NCBI GenBank assembly: GCA_013285945.1
Contig: JABDGP010000027.1
Span: forward strand, 1-38,904
From: Bacteroidota bacterium
GTDB taxonomy: Bacteria; Bacteroidota; Bacteroidia; Cytophagales; Cyclobacteriaceae
Length of the DNA stretch: 38,904 nt
Reading direction: 5' to 3'
Of this stretch, positions 34,265-38,904 are shown one piece after another. Position numbers and translations under genes: made by a program. Position 1 is the first letter of the stretch. Every line of letters starts with the position of its first letter. Below the pieces are notes generated by a model. The model saw only the letters and a list, made by a program, of their open reading frames with translations. It was not told the DNA's origin and made no database searches.

Positions 34265-37228
34265 ATGAACTTTCAAAAAGCCAATAATATCTTCGGATGG
34301 GCAGTGTTTGCCATAGCGTTGCTGACGTATTTTTTAACCATGGAAGAAACCGCCAGCTATTGGGATTGCGGCGAGTTTATTGCGGTATCGTACAAGCTGC
34401 AAGTGCCCCACCCGCCAGGCGCCCCACTCTTTTTGCTGATGGGTAGGGCATTCTCGTTCCTCGCGTTAGGCGATGTAACTAAGGTTGCCTATTGGATTAA
34501 TTTCATGAGCGTGCTGGCAAGCGCGTTCACGATCTTGTTTTTGTTCTGGTCCATCACTCTTTTTGGCCGCAAACTGATGGGCCTCAAGAAAGACACCGAC
34601 ATCGCTCCCGGTCAGGTTTGGACACTTATGGGCGCCGGCCTTGTGGGGGCTCTGGCGTATACTTTCTCAGATTCGTTCTGGTTCTCTGCAGTGGAAGCAG
34701 AGGTTTACGGCATGTCGTCATTCTTCACCGCCTTTGTAGTTTGGGGAGTTTTGAAGTGGGATGTTATTGAAGACGAAAGCAAGGCCAACCGCTGGCTGCT
34801 ATTGGTGGCTTACATGATTGGCCTTTCCATTGGCGTTCACATGCTCAACCTCGTTACGCTTCCAGCTCTCGGTCTGATTTATTATTTCAAAAAATTCAAA
34901 ACTACCACCTGGGGTGTAATTGCCACCCTTGCTTTGAGCAGCGGAATCGTTTTATTCATCAATGACTTTATTGTACCTGGATTACCAACGCTGGCAGGAC
35001 ATTTCGAATTGTTTTTTGTAAACACGCTGGGAATGTTCTTCGGCTCCGGAGCACTCGTCTTTTCTCTGCTTGTTATCGGTGCATTGATCTATGGTCTATA
35101 TTTCACTCAAAAACATAATAAGCCTGTATGGAACACCTTCCTGCTGGCTACTAGTTTTATTTTGATTGGTTATGGATCTTATTCTACTGTCGTAATTCGT
35201 TCTAACTACAACACGCTTATCGATGAAAACTCACCGAAGGATGTAATGAGTTTTGTGAGGTATTTGAAACGTGAGCAGTATGGCAGCCGTCCGTTGTTGT
35301 TTGGGCCTTATTTCACGGCCAAACCTATTGGTGTAAAGTATGGAGAGGCATCTTATGTGAAAGGTAAAGACCGGTACGAGCCAAGTGAGCGTAAATTTGA
35401 ATATGAATATGAGCCCGGAGAATCTACCTTACTTCCCCGCGCATGGAATGCTGACCATGCCGAGACCTACCGCAGCCTTATGGGCCTCGCACCAGGACAA
35501 AAGCCCACTTTCGCACAGGATAAATTTGATTATATGTTTCGCCGGCAAATCGGGCACATGTACATGCGTTACTTCATGTGGAATTTTGCAGGCCGCGAAA
35601 GTGACGAACAGGGAGCTGGCTGGCTGAGGCCAAGCGAATGGTTCAAAAAATTGCCATCAACCCTCGCCGAAAACAGAGGTAGAAATAACTTCTTCATGAT
35701 TCCCTTCATCCTTGGGCTCATCGGAATGTTTTATCAGTTTACTAAAGACACAAAAAACTTCTCGGTTGTCGCTTTGCTTTTTGTAATGACAGGTGTAGCC
35801 ATTGTCGTCTATCTGAATTCTCCGCCTACCGAGCCACGCGAACGCGACTACATTTACGCTGGCTCATACTATGCTTTTGCATTTTGGATTGGACTCGCTG
35901 TGATCGGGATGGCTGAATTTTTTGGAAGGTTTATTAAAAATGCCAGGGTCGCAACTATTGCTGCAACACTGATCGGACTTAGTGCTCCGGTACTAATGGC
36001 CAAAGACGGATGGGACGACCATAACCGCAGCAACCGCTTTTTCTCGGTAGACTCTGCGTCCAATTATTTGGAATCATGCGATCCTAACGGAGTGCTTTAT
36101 ACCGGTGGCGATAACGACACTTTCCCCTTATGGTATGCTCAGGAAACTGAAGCCATTCGAAACGACATGCGCGTGCTGGTGTTGAGCTACTACAATACAG
36201 ACTGGTATATTGAACAGAGTGCACGCAAAGCTTACCAGTCTGAGCCACTCAAATACACCTTGCCTTTAAAGGAGTATCAGCAGGGAGGACTTAACGATTA
36301 CTTGCCATTTGCTGACTTGAAATTGAAAAGCATCGATGCAAAAGAATACCTCGAATTACTTGCCAAGAGATATCCACAACTGAATGACGGCGAGCGCAAC
36401 ATTGTGCCGAGCCGTATCATCACTATCCCTGTTGATAAGAAAGCCATCCTTGCAATGGGCATTATTCCAAAAGGAATGGACAGTTTGGTAGTGGACGAAA
36501 TGAAGATCAAGGTATTGCACGGCGGCTTGGAGAAGAAGGATTTGGCTATGCTCGATTTTCTCGTGTCATGCAATTGGCAGCGACCTATTTATCTTAACAA
36601 CACGTCACTTTCACAAGTCAATATTGACCTAAGCCCGTACGCGATACAAGTTGGAAACGCATATCGCATTTTGCCTGTACGCAACCCTCGCAAAGACCGT
36701 GATTATCTTGTAGACACTGATAAAAGCTTGGACGTGATGATGAATAAATTTCGCTATCGCGGATTGGACGACCCAAGTGTTTACTATAATGACGACTATA
36801 AAGGGTTCGTTCTCAACCACCGAAGCTCAATTAATACAGTGGCCCAGGCACTGATCGATAAGGGAGAGATCGAAAATGCTAAAAAATTGATTCTGTTTTC
36901 GTTGACCAAAATGCCCGACAATGTTGTGAATTATGACTTCACAGCTGCCGAGACAGTTAACCTCCTCTTCAAAGTCGGGGAAAAAGCGAAAGCTATAGAG
37001 GTTTCAAAAACGCTGGGCGATCGTGCGATTGAAATGGCCACTTATCTTGCTCATGAAGGTGGCGGATTATCTAATGACTTAAGAAATAATTTAGTTGTGC
37101 TTAATATTTTGCAGCGCGCGCTCTATGAAAATGGAGAAAACGAACTGGCTAAAAAGTACGAGGATGCATATACTAAATTATTGACCAGTCTTCAGATCAA
37201 TGATGGCGGTCAACGCAGCGATTACTAA
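34265..37228 (+). CDS. DUF2723 polytopic membrane protein, TMEM260-like GT-C-type glycosyltransferase candidate
   Basis: 987 residues. About ten to twelve hydrophobic segments occupy residues 10-310 and 470-580, with long soluble parts at about 320-465 and 600-987. The first extracytoplasmic loop has YWDCGEFIAVSYKLQVPHPP at about 32-51, the DxGE...HPPG motif shared with DUF2723/TMEM260 proteins. Human TMEM260 was shown to be a protein O-mannosyltransferase, and GT-C enzymes use such acidic loop residues. The bacterial role is not established; lipid-linked sugar transfer to secreted proteins is a fair inference. The C-terminal region after 830 has helical TPR-like stretches (NTVAQALIDKGEIENAKKLI). 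The gene ends with a strong terminator (37236-37267). Confidence 0.9.
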   Translation: MNFQKANNIFGWAVFAIALLTYFLTMEETASYWDCGEFIAVSYKLQVPHPPGAPLFLLMGRAFSFLALGDVTKVAYWINFMSVLASAFTILFLFWSITLFGRKLMGLKKDTDIAPGQVWTLMGAGLVGALAYTFSDSFWFSAVEAEVYGMSSFFTAFVVWGVLKWDVIEDESKANRWLLLVAYMIGLSIGVHMLNLVTLPALGLIYYFKKFKTTTWGVIATLALSSGIVLFINDFIVPGLPTLAGHFELFFVNTLGMFFGSGALVFSLLVIGALIYGLYFTQKHNKPVWNTFLLATSFILIGYGSYSTVVIRSNYNTLIDENSPKDVMSFVRYLKREQYGSRPLLFGPYFTAKPIGVKYGEASYVKGKDRYEPSERKFEYEYEPGESTLLPRAWNADHAETYRSLMGLAPGQKPTFAQDKFDYMFRRQIGHMYMRYFMWNFAGRESDEQGAGWLRPSEWFKKLPSTLAENRGRNNFFMIPFILGLIGMFYQFTKDTKNFSVVALLFVMTGVAIVVYLNSPPTEPRERDYIYAGSYYAFAFWIGLAVIGMAEFFGRFIKNARVATIAATLIGLSAPVLMAKDGWDDHNRSNRFFSVDSASNYLESCDPNGVLYTGGDNDTFPLWYAQETEAIRNDMRVLVLSYYNTDWYIEQSARKAYQSEPLKYTLPLKEYQQGGLNDYLPFADLKLKSIDAKEYLELLAKRYPQLNDGERNIVPSRIITIPVDKKAILAMGIIPKGMDSLVVDEMKIKVLHGGLEKKDLAMLDFLVSCNWQRPIYLNNTSLSQVNIDLSPYAIQVGNAYRILPVRNPRKDRDYLVDTDKSLDVMMNKFRYRGLDDPSVYYNDDYKGFVLNHRSSINTVAQALIDKGEIENAKKLILFSLTKMPDNVVNYDFTAAETVNLLFKVGEKAKAIEVSKTLGDRAIEMATYLAHEGGGLSNDLRNNLVVLNILQRALYENGENELAKKYEDAYTKLLTSLQINDGGQRSDY

Positions 37229-37235
37229 ATATCAG

Positions 37236-37267
37236 GCTGCAAGTTCATAGCTTGCAGCTACTTTTTT
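37236..37267 (+). terminator. Rho-independent terminator after DUF2723 gene
   Basis: A perfect 8-bp stem GCTGCAAG / CTTGCAGC (37236-37243, 37251-37258) with a 7-nt loop, followed after three bases by six T residues (37262-37267). It starts 8 bp after the DUF2723 stop. The T-run lies inside the last codons of the convergent methyltransferase. On the minus strand the stem is not followed by a T-run, so it works mainly for the plus-strand gene. Confidence 0.8.
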
Positions 37268-38028
37268 GCTATCAAAAACAGATCAAGCGCTTTTGCTGCA
37301 TCATTAGTTAGCAGGTAATCCTCCTGACGAATACTCGCAACCAGATCATCGGCAGCTTCCTGCAGTTTATTTCGGTTGAGTCGATTCATTATTTCGTAAG
37401 GAACGCGAAGCACCGATGCCGGAAGTTTGTGCTGCAAATCCAAAATATCCCAGCGCATCATTTTATCAACCGATTTTTTATTGCGGTCATAATATTGCAT
37501 CACCTTTTCATTGCCGGTGATGCCTTTCATTTCAGCTGAGCCAAAATATTTCCGCGCTAACGAGGTGAGTTCCTCGGCTGTATACTCCCGTTCGTGCCAC
37601 GGATTACGCGAAAGCGACATGGGACGATTTGGTGTAGTTAACAGCGCAAATCCTCCCGGTTTCAAAACCCTGCTTATTTCTCTTAAGAAACGATGGTCAT
37701 CGGCTATATGCTCGATCACCTGAAAACTTACAACACGATCAAATGAATTATCATCATAAGGCAGTGGTGGAATATTTCCACTTATAAAATCCCCGGTAGG
37801 GAATGCCTTTTTTAAACCTTCTACAACAGAAGAAATCTTATCGATAGCCGAATACTTTTCAACTTTAGGCATCAACAGGTTAATGCCCCGGCCTTCGCCA
37901 CAGCCTACCTCAAGCAAATGCCCTCGCACCTGATCCGCTGCCAGCACATATGCTCTCAGCAAACGCTGGTGAATTGGGTTGTCTGACGTGATTGTTTCGG
38001 AGGCAATCTCGGTAGTATAAACAGCCAT
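37258..38028 (-). CDS. Class I SAM-dependent methyltransferase
   Basis: 256 residues. Motif I HLLEVGCGEGRGINLL at about 37-52, acidic loop YSAIDKIS at about 59-66, FDRVVSFQVIEHIADDHRFL at about 100-119, then ALLTTPNRPMSLSRNPWHEREYT at about 128-150, the Methyltransf_11 pattern of UbiE-like small-molecule enzymes. A Lys/Arg-rich and Ala-rich C-terminus follows. The substrate is not predictable. It is not part of the glycan operon: it is monocistronic, divergent from the GWxTD gene (74 bp) and preceded by a good -7 motif at 38046-38053. Its 3' end carries the T-run of the DUF2723 terminator. Confidence 0.9.
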   Translation of the reverse strand: MAVYTTEIASETITSDNPIHQRLLRAYVLAADQVRGHLLEVGCGEGRGINLLMPKVEKYSAIDKISSVVEGLKKAFPTGDFISGNIPPLPYDDNSFDRVVSFQVIEHIADDHRFLREISRVLKPGGFALLTTPNRPMSLSRNPWHEREYTAEELTSLARKYFGSAEMKGITGNEKVMQYYDRNKKSVDKMMRWDILDLQHKLPASVLRVPYEIMNRLNRNKLQEAADDLVASIRQEDYLLTNDAAKALDLFLIAKK

Positions 38029-38045
38029 TGTAAAATTTTGTGGGG

Positions 38046-38053
38046 CAAAAATA
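38046..38053 (-). promoter_or_regulatory. Possible -7 element (TATTTTTG)
   Basis: Exact match to TAnnTTTG on the minus strand, 17 bp upstream of the methyltransferase ATG (38028). The following GCCCC is often seen near Bacteroidota starts. A clear -33 was not identified. Confidence 0.45.
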
Positions 38054-38072
38054 ACTCAATTCACTAGATTTA

Positions 38073-38089
38073 ACGTTTGAAATAAACGT
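38073..38089. promoter_or_regulatory. Dyad ACGTTT-5-AAACGT in divergent promoter region
   Basis: A perfect 6-bp inverted repeat with a 5-bp spacer, centred 22 bp upstream of the GWxTD gene start at 38103 and about 50 bp from the divergent methyltransferase start. It could be an operator; no T-run and no evidence for a stable RNA hairpin role. Confidence 0.3.
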
Positions 38090-38102
38090 GAACCGGAGAA
38101 AT

Positions 38103-38904
38103 ATGAGACAATCAATATTCCTTTTACTGCTATTGGTTATTTCGAAGCTTGCTTTTGGGCAGTCGATTGCTGCAAGCAATTTTAACTATTGGTATAATCC
38201 GCAAAATGAAGTAGATCTTCAACTGCGCCCAGTTCGGGCAGCCAACAAAATTTTGTTGCGTTATGCACTTGTGACACGGCAGGGAAGCCCCGAAAAGTAT
38301 TCAATTGCATGGGAGAGAAGAGAATCTTATGTGGAACGCGAAAGCAGCCAGATAATAGAAAAGGATTCCGTTCTTTCAATGAGCGGAAACGATAAACGTG
38401 GCTTCTTTTCCTTTGATATCCCCGATAAGCCCTGGCTTTTGGTCGCTCATGTAATCAACAACGACAGCAAAAAAATCTGGACATATTTTAAACAAATCGA
38501 ATCGATCTACCCCGTAGACGGATGGATTGAAACCGGCGATGGTGTAATTACAGAAAATCATTTAAGCAGAAACAAGGAATATGTGGCCCGCAGTGCAGAT
38601 GGCAAACCACTCATCGTTTCTTATTACAATACGGTCTTCCCGCCTGCTCTTCCACCATTCGCTGAAAAAGAAGGGCGCAACGAAAGGTTCTTTTTCCATG
38701 ATTCCGTCTTTCATGTTGCGAGTGGCAACAAATTCCTTCCAAGAAAAGAAGGGCTTTACCTTTTTCAGGAAGATACCGCGGCAGCACGCGGGTTTTCATA
38801 TCGTGTAGTAAAAGAAAATTTTCCAAAGTTCACCAAGATCGATGAACTCGTTCCTCCACTTATCTTAATTACTACCCCAGAAGAGTTTAATGACTTATCC
38901 AATG
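38103..38904 (+). CDS. GWxTD-type secreted protein, N-terminal part (3' end cut by window)
   Basis: The ATG at 38103 opens a frame that stays open to the right edge (267 codons). A signal peptide occupies residues 1-19 (MRQSIFLLLLLVISKLAFG, then Gln 20). The following region is beta-rich (NFNYWYNPQNEVDLQLRP, KPWLLVAHVIN) and includes RKEGLYLFQEDTAAARGF at about 224 and LVPPLILITTPEEFNDL at about 248, an arrangement I recognise from the N-terminal half of Bacteroidota GWxTD-domain proteins, whose signature domain would lie just beyond the window. Probably periplasmic or an outer-membrane-associated protein; function unknown. The identification rests on the N-terminal part only. Confidence 0.75.
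   Translation, partial: MRQSIFLLLLLVISKLAFGQSIAASNFNYWYNPQNEVDLQLRPVRAANKILLRYALVTRQGSPEKYSIAWERRESYVERESSQIIEKDSVLSMSGNDKRGFFSFDIPDKPWLLVAHVINNDSKKIWTYFKQIESIYPVDGWIETGDGVITENHLSRNKEYVARSADGKPLIVSYYNTVFPPALPPFAEKEGRNERFFFHDSVFHVASGNKFLPRKEGLYLFQEDTAAARGFSYRVVKENFPKFTKIDELVPPLILITTPEEFNDLSN

Noticed and set aside
1..38904. Mobile element, phage, toxin-antitoxin or defence system
   Set aside because: No transposase, integrase, restriction, toxin-antitoxin or Cas-like motifs were found in any frame with a convincing protein; the accessory content is a glycan locus.

Overview
This 38.9 kb window looks like a chromosomal piece of a Bacteroidota genome, probably Cytophagia/Cytophagales. The evidence is a T9SS-type C-terminal sorting domain on a multi-PKD secreted protein, a Bacteroidota-style energy transducer TonB, a LytS/LytTR two-component pair, a DUF2723 membrane protein, a GWxTD-type lipoprotein-like gene at the right edge, DivIC/FtsB, and TAnnTTTG-like -7 motifs in place of strong Shine-Dalgarno sites. 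No rRNA, tRNA, CRISPR array, transposase or integrase was seen.

Layout. (1) 1-8.3 kb is housekeeping and regulatory: a 5'-truncated triple-PAS histidine kinase, a small coiled-coil membrane protein, a LytS/LytR pair, TonB, an ECF sigma factor overlapping a small one-TM protein, a 69-aa conserved-looking protein, an Ldh-family dehydrogenase, a small outer-membrane beta-barrel and a DivIC/FtsB-like protein. (2) 8.4-11.9 kb is one large secreted T9SS protein in which a six-repeat propeller-like module appears to be inserted inside the first PKD domain. (3) 12.0-27.8 kb is a long minus-strand polysaccharide operon. Reading from its promoter end it holds a Wzm/Wzt ABC exporter, an acetyltransferase, a methyltransferase, a GT11 fucosyltransferase, a second methyltransferase, a GT2, an asparagine synthetase, a decayed methyltransferase, an atypical GT-A protein, two GT2s, a GT4, a GT2, a second asparagine synthetase and a GT4. 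Most joints are overlaps or gaps under 10 bp. (4) 27.8-34.2 kb holds further envelope genes on alternating strands: a GT4, a polytopic membrane protein, a zinc-ribbon methyltransferase, a TPR protein, a small polytopic membrane protein and a DegT-family sugar aminotransferase. (5) 34.3 kb to the end holds a DUF2723 (TMEM260-like, GT-C-type) protein closed by a clear intrinsic terminator, a methyltransferase, and the start of a GWxTD-type protein that runs off the window.

How the genes fit together. Regions 3 and 4 most simply encode synthesis and ABC-dependent export of a strain-variable surface glycan (O-antigen or capsule type). Wzt carries an extra C-terminal domain of the kind that recognises the finished glycan. 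The fucosyltransferase, acetyltransferase, methyltransferases, aminotransferase and two amidotransferases would decorate the sugars. No initiating phosphoglycosyl transferase, Wzx flippase or nucleotide-sugar pathway is visible, so parts of the pathway must lie elsewhere.

The least ordinary observations are the methyltransferase remnant at 19666-19983 (two compensating frameshifts plus an in-frame stop, still overlapping both neighbours), the split PKD domain in the T9SS protein, an ECF sigma factor paired with a very small membrane protein, and five of six convergent gene pairs whose ends touch or overlap with no room for a terminator.
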